From the IMG/VR virus record IMGVR_UViG_3300031977_002346, positions 1 through 38,632 of that record: a stretch of 38,632 bases of DNA. One strand, written 5' to 3'. This DNA is from a virus. Made by a program: the position numbers and the translations under genes. This document shows, piece after piece, positions 19,073-27,194 of this stretch (position 1 is the stretch's first letter; each line of letters starts with the position of its first letter). The notes beneath the pieces are model-generated. The model ran no database searches. It saw only the letters and a program-made list of their open reading frames with translations, and was not told the DNA's origin.

Positions 19073-20155
19073 TTAGTCTTCTGGAGCGATTTTCTTTGCT
19101 GATTTTACCAACATTTTGGCATCTTCAACAGCTTGTCTGCCTGATTTCTTAGAATTCCTGATTAGGTATGAGTTAACATTCTTTGATAACATATCAATGT
19201 AGTTGTATGTGTTTGTGACATCCTGACCTAATTGTTCAATGTAATTGCTAGCAACCCTTTTTAGATCTTCTGGTGAGCCAAATTTTAATGTCCCAATGCG
19301 ATCAATTTGTTTAGCTCTTGTGCCCGTTAAAACTGTTACGGGAATAGAAAACTCAGAACCTTTTACATAAGATCCGCCTTCTTTGTTGTCATCAATATTA
19401 AAATCTCCACCCATTCCCTCTGGAACACCTTCGGTAGCTCCAATAGTGAATTCGTAAAAGTCAATATTTCCAACATCATCTCCGGTTGCTCCTGGAGTTT
19501 TCATAGCAACAAGATATGGAATTGGCATACCATATTTATTAATGCTACCTCTCAAGTCTGCTGCGGAACCTTTGATTGCTTTGCTGCCGCCCTCTTTGAA
19601 AAACTTCAAGCTAACTGGATTTCCTTGATCATCTAAAATATCAGCAATGTCGCCAGTCTCTCCACCTGCTCTAGATTGAGATGCGATAATTTGTTGAGCA
19701 TTCTTACCCAACATTGCGGCCATGAAAGCTTCAAATAGAAATCCACCAGCGGAGGAATTAAAATCATATACAATCGCTGAAAGGATATCTAAGGCCATTA
19801 GCCTTGAGAGGATTGTAGAGACAGCATAATTTTTGCAGACTTCCATCCCTTTCTCGCCCTTACACCCTTCGATAAACTCGTTAACTTTGTTGATTTTATT
19901 TACAAACCCTGCTTGGCGTGGAGCAATTCTTGCAAGAATGGCTTCGATTTCTTTTCTATCTGCTGAATCTGGGAGGCCCCATGATTCTGATATTTTAGGA
20001 ATTGGCAAAACGATAGTTCTTTTCTCAGAACCTTTCTGGATTTTATCAGATTTGGCTTCTTTGAGCAAGCTCTTGTTGCTTTGCTCTTCTGGAGCAATCG
20101 ATTTCTTTTCTTCTTTTCTAAATTGCTTCCATTTGTGCATGTATAAATCAGTCAT
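19073..20155 (-). CDS. tagged protein with PD-(D/E)XK-nuclease-like core
   Basis: 360 residues. The N-terminus MTDLYMHKWKQFRKEE is a divergent form of the shared tag (W-K-x-F-x-x-E). The central region has GGFLFEAFMAAML (a conserved Glu), GETGDIADIL and VSLKFFKEG, an order like the Glu, D-x, and (D/E)xK positions of restriction-type nucleases. The C-terminal helices are of unknown role. If packaged, such an enzyme could attack host DNA at once. The nuclease call is inference from motif order. Confidence 0.55.
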   Translation of the reverse strand: MTDLYMHKWKQFRKEEKKSIAPEEQSNKSLLKEAKSDKIQKGSEKRTIVLPIPKISESWGLPDSADRKEIEAILARIAPRQAGFVNKINKVNEFIEGCKGEKGMEVCKNYAVSTILSRLMALDILSAIVYDFNSSAGGFLFEAFMAAMLGKNAQQIIASQSRAGGETGDIADILDDQGNPVSLKFFKEGGSKAIKGSAADLRGSINKYGMPIPYLVAMKTPGATGDDVGNIDFYEFTIGATEGVPEGMGGDFNIDDNKEGGSYVKGSEFSIPVTVLTGTRAKQIDRIGTLKFGSPEDLKRVASNYIEQLGQDVTNTYNYIDMLSKNVNSYLIRNSKKSGRQAVEDAKMLVKSAKKIAPED

Positions 20156-20167
20156 ATTTTTATCCTT

Positions 20168-22513
20168 CTATTTTCCTAAATATCTTTTCCAAGACTCAAA
20201 CAACATTTTATCAGATGTCTTTCCATTTTTTGATTCATTTGTTTGCTTTGTGAAAGGTTTTTCACCCTTTTCAGCATCCTTTAATAGATCATAATATGCA
20301 TAAGCAGATTGTCGATTCATTGCCATTTGATAAGAGCTTTTGTTAAACTCTTCCAGAAGTCTTGATGCCTTATACAAATCATCATCATCGAAATATAACA
20401 AATCAAAATCCATAATTGGATAAATTCCATCAAGCTCTGGTGACAGTCTTTGTCTTTCTTTCTTTACAACAAAGTTCTTGATAGGAAAGCCAACCATCTT
20501 GCGTATGAAGTTTAAGTTTTCGCGAAGGTCTGTTGTAAACTCTCTTGACCATAATGCCTTTAGAACTTTTTGGTTTTCTGCTGACATCTCCTTAAACTCT
20601 CTGATATCTTTTGTGATTGGAATTCTTTTCTTAAAGGTTACATTGATTTCGTTTCCGTCATCATTGATGACTGCTCTTACCTTGTCCAGATTTTTTAATA
20701 CTTCTGGAATATTTTCCATTCTATTTTTGATGACGCCTTTCTCTTCCAGTTGCTCTCTGACATCATTCATGATAATGTCAAATGAATCATCTGCATCTTC
20801 AAAGTTTCGCGCCCATCTTCTTAAGTCTCGAACATTATATTGGAAGTAATTGTAGTCTGGATAAATCTCTGTGCGATACATTCCATCGTTTCCAATTTTT
20901 GCACCACTTAGAACATCATATCCTGGTCCGAAATGATTCGCCAAAGCTCGCTTTGTTGCTTTTTCGATTTCTTTATCGTGGAGTGCCCAAGCACCTTTCC
21001 CCAGCGAAAATGGATTATCAGGATCAGGATCTGGATAGTCTCCAAACTCTTCTCTTGTGTCGAACGCAAACTCAGTCCGATACATTACCGGCGAGTCTTC
21101 GTTGGCTGGATCGATATCTGCATTAATTGTAAACCACTTCATCGAATTGTTTGCTGGGTCTACAATCTCTGCCACTTCTCTTTCAAATGGATCATCCATA
21201 TCTTGCTGGATACGCCTTTCATCTTCTGGACTCATGCCGATGTCTCCAGCTTGAGACATCAATTCGTCTTGTTCGACATTTGTTAAGTCTTTGAACATTG
21301 CAGCAAAGATTCCGCCATCTGATGTATCTCTGTATGTTCCGCCGTATCTTGTCCACCTTTCATCGGAAACATCATTTGCAAGCTTTTCAATGTCTCCATA
21401 AACTTTCTCTTGTGATTTAAGTGCCCAATCAACAACAGACTTTAGAAATCCTGGTGGAGCTTTCTTGTTATTTTGAGTATACGATCTTGTTTCAGGAACT
21501 GCTAACATTCTTCCATCTTCATCATGAACAAATTTACGCAAACGAACTCTTGAAAATGGGCGCAAGCCAGGAATGCCTCGATCATCATCAGCGAAAATCT
21601 CTTCGCCACCTTGATCTAAATCAACATCTTCTGCTTTTGTCTTGTCAAGATCCACATCAAAGTATTGCTCGAATTGATCGCGAGGAACTGAATAAGCAAT
21701 TGGGCCATGACCTCTTGACTCTGCAACTGCACATTGAAAGTATCCGCCTGTCCTTGAATGACAAGAGCGAATGTCTTCCATGTCTGACATTCTCACAACA
21801 TCAACTGGATGTCTTGAAAGAATTGTAACATATGGATCTTTCTTGGCAAATGCTGCATCAGGATTCTCACGATAGAATTGTGACTTCTCGTTCCAAAACT
21901 TTTTAAATCCTGGAAGCTGTGCTTGGATGGCTTCATAATATGGAGCAGACTCTGGAAGAACAGATGTTAATTTCTTCTCCATAGATTCTTTGTTGTCGAT
22001 TGCTTTTCTTAGTTTTTTATCTTCTGGATCAGTTGAGTCGAAGCCTGTGACAAGAGTTGCAACTTCGGCAGCATAACCACCAGCATCACTATATTCTTCT
22101 TTGGCTTTTTCGTATTGTTTGATTACATTTCCAATCATGTCAAACGCTTTACCAATACGAATCTTTTGTTTTTTTGTAACCTTTTCTCCTGCTCTTGGGC
22201 CTTTTGGAATTACTGTTGTTACATCTTTCTCAACTGTTGAATCATTAAAGTTAATTTTGTATCCGTTGTCTTCAAATAAACGAACAATATCTCCGATTGG
22301 GCCTTTGGCTGGAGATGGAGGAGGAGTGATTGCAATGCGCTTCTTTCCATTGAATAAGTTATTGAACGAATATGCTTCTTCTGGTGCTGAACGCATCCAG
22401 TTTTTAATATATTCATAATCATACTCAGAGATTTCACTAAGAATTTTCTTTCTTAAATCTTCAAGCTCTTGCTCTTGGAGATGCCCTCTCCAGTTTTCAA
22501 ATAAATCTTTCAC
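20168..22513 (-). CDS. large tagged protein (781 aa) with tag-like sequence at both ends
   Basis: Starts at GTG (22513) behind GAGGAATAATT. Residues 1-14 are MKDLFENWRGHLQE. The body is soluble and contains SDMEDIRSCHSRTGGYFQCA (about 245-264) with conserved-looking Cys and His, an acidic DLDQGGEEIFADDDRG stretch, and charged helices. It recalls long uncharacterised proteins of marine myoviruses. The last 12 residues (MLFESWKRYLGK) repeat the tag. No enzymatic family is certain. Packaged status is inferred from the tag. Confidence 0.8.
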   Translation of the reverse strand: MKDLFENWRGHLQEQELEDLRKKILSEISEYDYEYIKNWMRSAPEEAYSFNNLFNGKKRIAITPPPSPAKGPIGDIVRLFEDNGYKINFNDSTVEKDVTTVIPKGPRAGEKVTKKQKIRIGKAFDMIGNVIKQYEKAKEEYSDAGGYAAEVATLVTGFDSTDPEDKKLRKAIDNKESMEKKLTSVLPESAPYYEAIQAQLPGFKKFWNEKSQFYRENPDAAFAKKDPYVTILSRHPVDVVRMSDMEDIRSCHSRTGGYFQCAVAESRGHGPIAYSVPRDQFEQYFDVDLDKTKAEDVDLDQGGEEIFADDDRGIPGLRPFSRVRLRKFVHDEDGRMLAVPETRSYTQNNKKAPPGFLKSVVDWALKSQEKVYGDIEKLANDVSDERWTRYGGTYRDTSDGGIFAAMFKDLTNVEQDELMSQAGDIGMSPEDERRIQQDMDDPFEREVAEIVDPANNSMKWFTINADIDPANEDSPVMYRTEFAFDTREEFGDYPDPDPDNPFSLGKGAWALHDKEIEKATKRALANHFGPGYDVLSGAKIGNDGMYRTEIYPDYNYFQYNVRDLRRWARNFEDADDSFDIIMNDVREQLEEKGVIKNRMENIPEVLKNLDKVRAVINDDGNEINVTFKKRIPITKDIREFKEMSAENQKVLKALWSREFTTDLRENLNFIRKMVGFPIKNFVVKKERQRLSPELDGIYPIMDFDLLYFDDDDLYKASRLLEEFNKSSYQMAMNRQSAYAYYDLLKDAEKGEKPFTKQTNESKNGKTSDKMLFESWKRYLGK

Positions 22514-22515
22514 AA

Positions 22516-22971
22516 TTATTCCTCTGTTTTATTCTTTTCTTGCCATCCAATTGATATAAGGTCATCAGTGATTGGGCCACCCTTTGCCCATGTATCACAA
22601 GTTCTGAGCGAATGGCATTTAAAATGATGCATCCAGCAATATCCTAATTCGCCTTCGCCTTCTGAAACTTCACCTGGCATACACTCTTTCATTCTTGGGC
22701 TAATGTCAAAAGCAACACAATTTCCACACAAAGATTTCTTTGCTGCTTCTTCTGTTGTGTCCCATTTGTCTGCAATCTTTTCCCAATAATCTCCTGGCTC
22801 ATCAAAATTCAATGGACCATACATGTGATTCTCAATTGTAAGGTTTCGGTTTTTTGTGTTAAGTTCTACATCTTGTGTTGCCGGTGGGCATACCATTTCT
22901 TTAGCTTTTTCAATACTAATCTTGACAGCTTCATTAAGATATTTCTTCCATTGTTCTAATAGTATTTTCAT
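22516..22971 (-). CDS. tagged Cys-rich protein (151 aa)
   Basis: Tag MKILLEQWKKYLNE at residues 1-14. The body carries YGPLNFDEPGDYWEKIADKW followed by CGNCVAFDISPRM, GYCWMHHFKCHS and RTCDTW, a set of cysteines and histidines likely to bind zinc or an Fe-S cluster. This block (CGNCxAFDIS...GYCWMHHFKCHSxRTCDTW) is a recurrent phage family of unknown function. Start at 22971; the longer frame overlaps the cupin gene. Confidence 0.8.
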   Translation of the reverse strand: MKILLEQWKKYLNEAVKISIEKAKEMVCPPATQDVELNTKNRNLTIENHMYGPLNFDEPGDYWEKIADKWDTTEEAAKKSLCGNCVAFDISPRMKECMPGEVSEGEGELGYCWMHHFKCHSLRTCDTWAKGGPITDDLISIGWQEKNKTEE

Positions 22972-22972
22972 T

Positions 22973-23245
22973 TTATGTGCCCTTCTTTTCAACAATAATT
23001 TTTAAACTTGTGTCACCTTTTATGATCCTGTGCCAAGATTCTTTTGGTATGAAATATTTCTTTCCTTGTTCTAACATAATTGGCAGCTGATTGTCAAGCT
23101 GTAATTTCCAATTATTTCCTTCGACAAGAGTTATGATTCTATCTTCTCTGTCTCTGTGCCAAACCAATTCATCTCTCGAAACTGAGTCGGCAAACTCTCT
23201 AAGATAGTAATTCTCTTTTATTAATTCTTCTTTGAACGGCAACAT
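22973..23245 (-). CDS. cupin-like small protein (90 aa)
   Basis: Begins MLPFKEELIKENYYLREF. The pattern VWHRDREDRIITLVEG, WKLQLDNQLPIML, YFIPKESWHRIIKG is a short cupin-type beta barrel with H-x-D-x-E and a later His, widely found in large phages. Metal binding is likely; the reaction is unknown. The ATG at 23245 overlaps the stop region of the previous gene. Confidence 0.75.
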   Translation of the reverse strand: MLPFKEELIKENYYLREFADSVSRDELVWHRDREDRIITLVEGNNWKLQLDNQLPIMLEQGKKYFIPKESWHRIIKGDTSLKIIVEKKGT

Positions 23246-23247
23246 GA

Positions 23248-24495
23248 CTACCACCAGCCAGGTATATTTCTGCCAAACATCTTAGTTGCTCTACAGGACC
23301 AATAGCCTGGAGCTGTCTTGTCTTTCTTCTTTGCACAGTTGTGCCTGTCTCCAAAATTCTTTCTTCTTTTGCGAGCTTCTTCGCTATCGCCCATTGCATC
23401 TGGCATTGATGATCCAAAACTAATTTGCCTTACTTTTCCTGATTTTGGATCTCTCACATAAACTCTTGCTCTTCCGCCTTCTGTTCTTTGTGCGCCTGGT
23501 GCTCCAAGCTTAACTTCTCGACCTTTATATTTTGCTTCGTCCAATTCTTCTTCAAGCATTGGATAATCCAAAGGAACAATCTGTCCTTCATAAATTCCAT
23601 ATTCGCCAATGTCTAGCTCATTAATGAAATAGTCTTCGGCTTCATTCAATGTATATTGGCCTGTTCTGTAAAGCTCTCTGACTTCTTGGAAGAGATTAAA
23701 GTATTCATCACTTCCTGGTCTGAAGATGTTTTCTTCAATACCAATTCCATTATCTAAGTGATATTGCAAGCCTTCTGATTTCTTGCCCCATTTCGATCCT
23801 TTGCCTGGTGTGCCACAAGCTCCTGGTGTTGGCCTACAAGATGGATACTTTGCTCTCTTTTCGCCTTCTGCTCTTCCGCATGGCTTGCACTTCTTTCTTC
23901 CTGTTTTCTTATCTTTTCTGCAAGTATTGCAATCAACCCATCCAGATGACTTTCCTTTTCCGCCTTGCCTTGAGAACCAGCCATGAAGACCTGACTTCTT
24001 TTCTTTTGAATAATCTGTTTTAGCTTTCTTCTTCTCTAAAATCTCGTCTTCAATTAATTGAAGTTCTTCGATTACGGCTTCTTCTGCTTGGATGTCTTCT
24101 TCTTTAAGATCTTTCCAAATCTTTCCTTGTCTACACTTTACAACTGCTCCTGAAGCATATGCAGATGGCCAAGTATCGTATTTTCTTTTTGCAATCCTTG
24201 TGCAGCGATCATCTTTCTTTTTCTTTTTGGCTTTTCTTTTCGCAACTTTGGCTGCTCTTTTTTTACCTTTTTGTTGCTTCTTCTTTTTCTTCTCAAGAAG
24301 ATCCGCTTCTGGAATGACTTTTGGTGTTGTAGCTCTTGTGGCAGTCTCAACAGACTCTTTTATCACCTGAACCATTTCTGGTTCGCCATTGTCTGAGCAG
24401 TAATCTGCCCAATCGTTTAACATCTTTTTAAAATCTGCGCCACCCACAACTATCTCAAGCTCCTCATCTGTTAATTCGCCGTCTTCTTTTGGCAT
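23248..24495 (-). CDS. 415-aa Lys/Cys-rich phage protein with GG-leader-like N-terminus
   Basis: Residues 1-19 (MPKEDGELTDEELEIVVGG) match the double-glycine leader pattern of exported peptides. Residues 22-34 (FKKMLNDWADYCSD) are a weak version of the shared tag. A Lys-rich segment (about 65-100) follows, then a DDRCTRIAKRKYDTWPSAY block, a GLHGWFSRQGGKGKSSGW and Cys-rich block (CNTCRKDKKT...CKPCGR), and a C-terminal block with YKGREVKLGAPG, ARKRRKNFGDRHNC and GYWSCRA. These blocks recur in proteins of T4-like marine phages. Function unknown; basic, possibly DNA-associated in the head. Confidence 0.8.
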   Translation of the reverse strand: MPKEDGELTDEELEIVVGGADFKKMLNDWADYCSDNGEPEMVQVIKESVETATRATTPKVIPEADLLEKKKKKQQKGKKRAAKVAKRKAKKKKKDDRCTRIAKRKYDTWPSAYASGAVVKCRQGKIWKDLKEEDIQAEEAVIEELQLIEDEILEKKKAKTDYSKEKKSGLHGWFSRQGGKGKSSGWVDCNTCRKDKKTGRKKCKPCGRAEGEKRAKYPSCRPTPGACGTPGKGSKWGKKSEGLQYHLDNGIGIEENIFRPGSDEYFNLFQEVRELYRTGQYTLNEAEDYFINELDIGEYGIYEGQIVPLDYPMLEEELDEAKYKGREVKLGAPGAQRTEGGRARVYVRDPKSGKVRQISFGSSMPDAMGDSEEARKRRKNFGDRHNCAKKKDKTAPGYWSCRATKMFGRNIPGWW

Positions 24496-24679
24496 AATCG
24501 TTCCACTTATTAATTAGTTCGCAAGTGTTTCTTAAGTCTATGCATTTTGGAACTTCACAGACAGGAAATAGCCCATGAAGAATAAAAACTATTCCTCTAA
24601 CAAGTAATTGTATGCCCATTGCACCAGCAAACTTAAGGTGGCTGAAATAAGTCTCATTGTTTTCTCTCAAATGTTTCAT
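24464..24679 (-). CDS. small membrane protein of the DUF6356 type (71 aa)
   Basis: MKHLRENNETYFSHLKFAGA followed by a hydrophobic region with IVFILHGLFPVC. The Y-F-x-H-L-x-F-A...G...I-x-H-G-L-F-P pattern is typical of a widespread small family of uncharacterised proteins found in phages and marine bacteria. The C-terminal tail is basic (YAKRRRRINR). It overlaps the neighbouring genes on both sides (ATGA at the 5' end, 32 nt at the 3' end). Confidence 0.8.
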   Translation of the reverse strand: MKHLRENNETYFSHLKFAGAMGIQLLVRGIVFILHGLFPVCEVPKCIDLRNTCELINKWNDYAKRRRRINR

Positions 24680-25053
24680 CTTTTCTCCAAACTACAGGGT
24701 GTTCGGTCTATCTTGATCACATTAATTCTTTTGGGGTCGAACATGACCCAATCATCATCTAAAGAAATGCTATCATATCCTGCATCTTCAATTTGCATCA
24801 GCGAAAGCTTATCGTATTCATCCCAGCCAGCAGAGTTATCGACAGACAATTCCACAGTCATTATCCATTTTGAAGAACACGCTCCGCTCTCGCCTCTGAG
24901 TATTTTATCTTTATCTTCCGAAAACCACATAACGCCTTGTGCGCCATAATCTCTGCTAAACTTTTTAATCGGAACATTGCTTCCGTGATAAGCAGTGATT
25001 GTTCTTTTATCTTCCGACAAAAAAGAACGCCAGTTTTCTATTAGAAGTTTCAT
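24676..25053 (-). CDS. tagged ADP-ribosyltransferase-like protein (125 aa)
   Basis: Tag MKLLIENWRSFLSE at residues 1-14, directly followed by TITAYHGSNVPIKKF, GVMWFSEDKDKI and, near the end, GYDSISLDDDWVMFDPKRI. The order Y-H-G-S (His), W-F-S-x-x...(middle strand) and a late acidic/D-P-x-x-I motif recalls small ADP-ribosyltransferase folds. In T4, the head-packaged ADP-ribosyltransferase Alt modifies host RNA polymerase on entry, so a similar role is attractive but unproven. Target unknown. Confidence 0.65.
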   Translation of the reverse strand: MKLLIENWRSFLSEDKRTITAYHGSNVPIKKFSRDYGAQGVMWFSEDKDKILRGESGACSSKWIMTVELSVDNSAGWDEYDKLSLMQIEDAGYDSISLDDDWVMFDPKRINVIKIDRTPCSLEKR

Positions 25054-25367
25054 TAGAATGTCTCCTGTTCTCCATCTTCATAGGTTATGATAGTTTTGTT
25101 TGACGGATGAGGTTGAATATGAACCTTAATAAAATCATCCATTGAATCAAAAACAGCAATACCGCCACGAGGAGGAGGATACAACCAGTGAATAATTGCT
25201 TGTCCAGTGGCCAACTTTGCGCCCTCAATAACAACGCCTTCACCAGAAACACCAGTCTCATCTGACTGTCTACAAACTGTAAATGTTCTGATTCCTCTTG
25301 GTGCTAGTTTTGGTAATGGCTTTGGCTTAAGATCCTCAACTTCTTGAGTTTTTTCTTCATCAGTCAT
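25053..25367 (-). CDS. 104-aa conserved phage protein
   Basis: Pro/Lys-rich start, then RTFTVCRQSDETGVSGEGVV, TGQAIIHWLYPPPRGGIAVF and FDSMDDFIKVHIQPHP. This RTFTxxRxxDExGVSGxGxVxEG...HWxxPPPRG pattern is common to many phage and mobile-element proteins of unknown function. Coupled to the kinase gene by TAATG. It carries no tag, unlike both neighbours. Confidence 0.8.
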   Translation of the reverse strand: MTDEEKTQEVEDLKPKPLPKLAPRGIRTFTVCRQSDETGVSGEGVVIEGAKLATGQAIIHWLYPPPRGGIAVFDSMDDFIKVHIQPHPSNKTIITYEDGEQETF

Positions 25368-26326
25368 TAGCTTCCTCCGAATCCAGGTGGAGCAGATTTT
25401 GATCTCTTCATCGAAGGATCCTTGTCAAATGGGGCTGCTTTAATTTTATTTCCGCCAGTTCCAATAATTCTTCTTTTCATCTTGGAATGACCTACTTTAA
25501 CATCATCTTGAAAATCCTCTGTCATGGCTCCAACAAAAGGAGCGACTTGAGATTTCAATTGAGCATCCACTTTTTCTCTGACTTCTTCACTGGATTCTGC
25601 GTCGTTCAAAAAATAAAAGAAATTGTCGCCAAACAAACCTTCATAAGGTTCTTTATTCTTTGAAACTGCACTCCAAGAACTTTCAACTGATTTAGGTGGC
25701 AATCTTCTTTCTCTAAATTTTTGCCTATCAATTGCTAGTTCTAGTGGGACATCAACAAAAATCATTGCTGTTTCATATCCCATGTCTTCATATTTCTTTT
25801 TGCTGTTTCTCATTTGACCGAAAGCTCCAGCAGTTCCATCAATTATAAATGACTTTCCTTGCTCAACAAGGTCTGCTAGCAAAGATGAAGACTTCTTTCT
25901 AGCAGCAGCAAATATCTTGCCTACTTGCACATTTTTTTCTCTTTTTTCGTCATATTCTGACTTTAAAACCTTTAGTTCGTCTGTTGGTCCCTTGTCCATT
26001 GCTTGGTCAAATAATTGCATTAATTCGTCATGTTTTACAGACTCTTCATCATCTTCCATTTCTAGGATAGAATAGATTTCTTTCTTGAGGTTATCTTTTG
26101 CAGTGCGAGTTTCTTCAAATGTCTTTTCAATATCAAGACTTAATCCGGCATCTTCTAAATCTTTTTCATAGAATTGGTCAGCATTAACAACTGGATAATC
26201 AATTCCTAATGCATCCAAGACTGTGGATTTGCCTGCACCAGGACCACCGGCCATAAATATAATCTTTTTGTTTGATGATTTTTGCTCAGTTAAAAACTTG
26301 CGCCAACTTTCAAATATTAGTTTCAT
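25367..26326 (-). CDS. tagged P-loop kinase, zeta-toxin-like (319 aa)
   Basis: Tag MKLIFESWRKFLTE at residues 1-14, then a P-loop GGPGAGKST (27-35) and a kinase-like fold with NADQFYEKDLED, FIIDGTAGAFG, and FVDVPLELAIDRQKFRERR as lid and base motifs. Similar to zeta-toxin/AAA33-type kinases that phosphorylate nucleotides, sugars or RNA ends. The C-terminal tail (~50 residues) is basic and Pro/Gly-rich. As a putative head-packaged kinase it could act early on the host. Substrate unknown. Confidence 0.8.
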   Translation of the reverse strand: MKLIFESWRKFLTEQKSSNKKIIFMAGGPGAGKSTVLDALGIDYPVVNADQFYEKDLEDAGLSLDIEKTFEETRTAKDNLKKEIYSILEMEDDEESVKHDELMQLFDQAMDKGPTDELKVLKSEYDEKREKNVQVGKIFAAARKKSSSLLADLVEQGKSFIIDGTAGAFGQMRNSKKKYEDMGYETAMIFVDVPLELAIDRQKFRERRLPPKSVESSWSAVSKNKEPYEGLFGDNFFYFLNDAESSEEVREKVDAQLKSQVAPFVGAMTEDFQDDVKVGHSKMKRRIIGTGGNKIKAAPFDKDPSMKRSKSAPPGFGGS

Positions 26327-26327
26327 A

Positions 26328-26543
26328 CTATTCCTCTTGAAAAGCTTTAATTAGTTCTTTCTTTTGTTCGTCCGTTAGCTTACTGGCCAATTCTTCTTTT
26401 ATCGTTTTGAAAGAGGCTTCTACAAAACACTTTCTATCAACATCACAATAAGGACAATTAACAAAAATACCTTTCCTTAAGCCTCCTAAGCACATTGAAC
26501 AGGTTACTTTTATGTATAAATCTAGTGGATTTTTTGCGCCCAT
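26328..26543 (-). CDS. 71-aa zinc-ribbon protein
   Basis: Two CxxC pairs (TCSMCLGG and NCPYCDVDRKC) make a small zinc ribbon in the first half. A helical C-terminus with DEQKKELIKAFQEE follows. It lies 1 bp upstream of the tagged kinase and lacks the tag. A TATTTATA-like sequence, a candidate late promoter, lies just before the start. Confidence 0.75.
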   Translation of the reverse strand: MGAKNPLDLYIKVTCSMCLGGLRKGIFVNCPYCDVDRKCFVEASFKTIKEELASKLTDEQKKELIKAFQEE

Positions 26544-26581
26544 TCAATATAAATAGTTGATTAAATTACATCTAGCATAAC

Positions 26582-26616
26582 AAAAGGGTGTCTCACGATT
26601 AAGCAAGACACCCTTT
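26582..26616 (-). terminator. intrinsic terminator after the heat-shock gene
   Basis: GGGTGTCT and AGACACCC form an 8-bp stem, extended by A-T pairs on both sides, with TTTTGTTA after it on the minus strand. The plus-strand side is also usable. Confidence 0.8.
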
Positions 26617-26643
26617 CTAATCATTTATACTGTATCACAATAT

Positions 26644-27042
26644 CTATTTAATGTCAATTGTTTTTGGTTTGGCTGCTTCAGATTTTGGCAAAGTAACAAC
26701 CATGACTCCGCTTTTGTATGAAGCTGAGATGGCATCAATATCACAATCATTTGGGATTGTATATGCTTTTGAATATTTAGTCGCGAATGCATAGCTTTCT
26801 TTTTTGTTGCTTGCGTCGTAACTGATTGTCAGTAGATTTCCCTCTACTGTGATATTGAAGTCTGATTTCTCAAGACCTGGTGCCGTAAGATAAATTTGAT
26901 ATTTATCTTCTTGTTCGTTAACTGATGGTCGATGCTGATCTGATACTTGTTTGACTGTTGGTGTTGTCCAAAAGTCATCATATCCAAAAAATCTGTCAAA
27001 GATATCAGTTGTTCTGTTGTTAAATAAAGTTAGTCCATTCAT
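26644..27042 (-). CDS. small heat-shock protein (Hsp20)
   Basis: 132 residues with an alpha-crystallin domain (about 35-125): DKYQIYLTAPGLEKSDFNIT, the LLTISYDA strand, and ...SGVMVVTLPK, the usual GVLxxxLPK motif. It is an ATP-independent holdase that protects unfolding proteins. Strong ribosome site (GGAGGTCATAATAATG). It lies in its own transcription unit, with a promoter (TTGACG, 16 bp, TAGAAT at 27064-27091) and its terminator. sHsps occur in several large phages, often with other chaperones as here. Confidence 0.93.
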   Translation of the reverse strand: MNGLTLFNNRTTDIFDRFFGYDDFWTTPTVKQVSDQHRPSVNEQEDKYQIYLTAPGLEKSDFNITVEGNLLTISYDASNKKESYAFATKYSKAYTIPNDCDIDAISASYKSGVMVVTLPKSEAAKPKTIDIK

Positions 27043-27063
27043 TATTATGACCTCCGTGATTAT

Positions 27064-27091
27064 ATTCTAAACACCGATAAATGAGCGTCAA
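27064..27091 (-). promoter_or_regulatory. weaker sigma70-like promoter of the Hsp20 gene
   Basis: TTGACG (27086-27091), 16 bp, TAGAAT (27064-27069). The -10 element could also be the overlapping TATAAT further on, but the spacing is then poor. Confidence 0.5.
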
Positions 27092-27100
27092 GTAAAAAAG

Positions 27101-27131
27101 AAAAAAAACGCACTGATTTTAGTCAGTGCGC
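27101..27131 (-). terminator. intrinsic terminator
   Basis: CGCACTGA / TCAGTGCG, a perfect 8-bp stem with a 6-nt loop, followed by TTTTTTTTC on the minus strand. It ends the ParB-like transcript plus the structured region behind it. Confidence 0.9.
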
Positions 27132-27194
27132 TGTATACTATTTCATTCTATTTGAGAACCTGATTATCTCTAGGCTTTATTATGTAAGAAAAGC

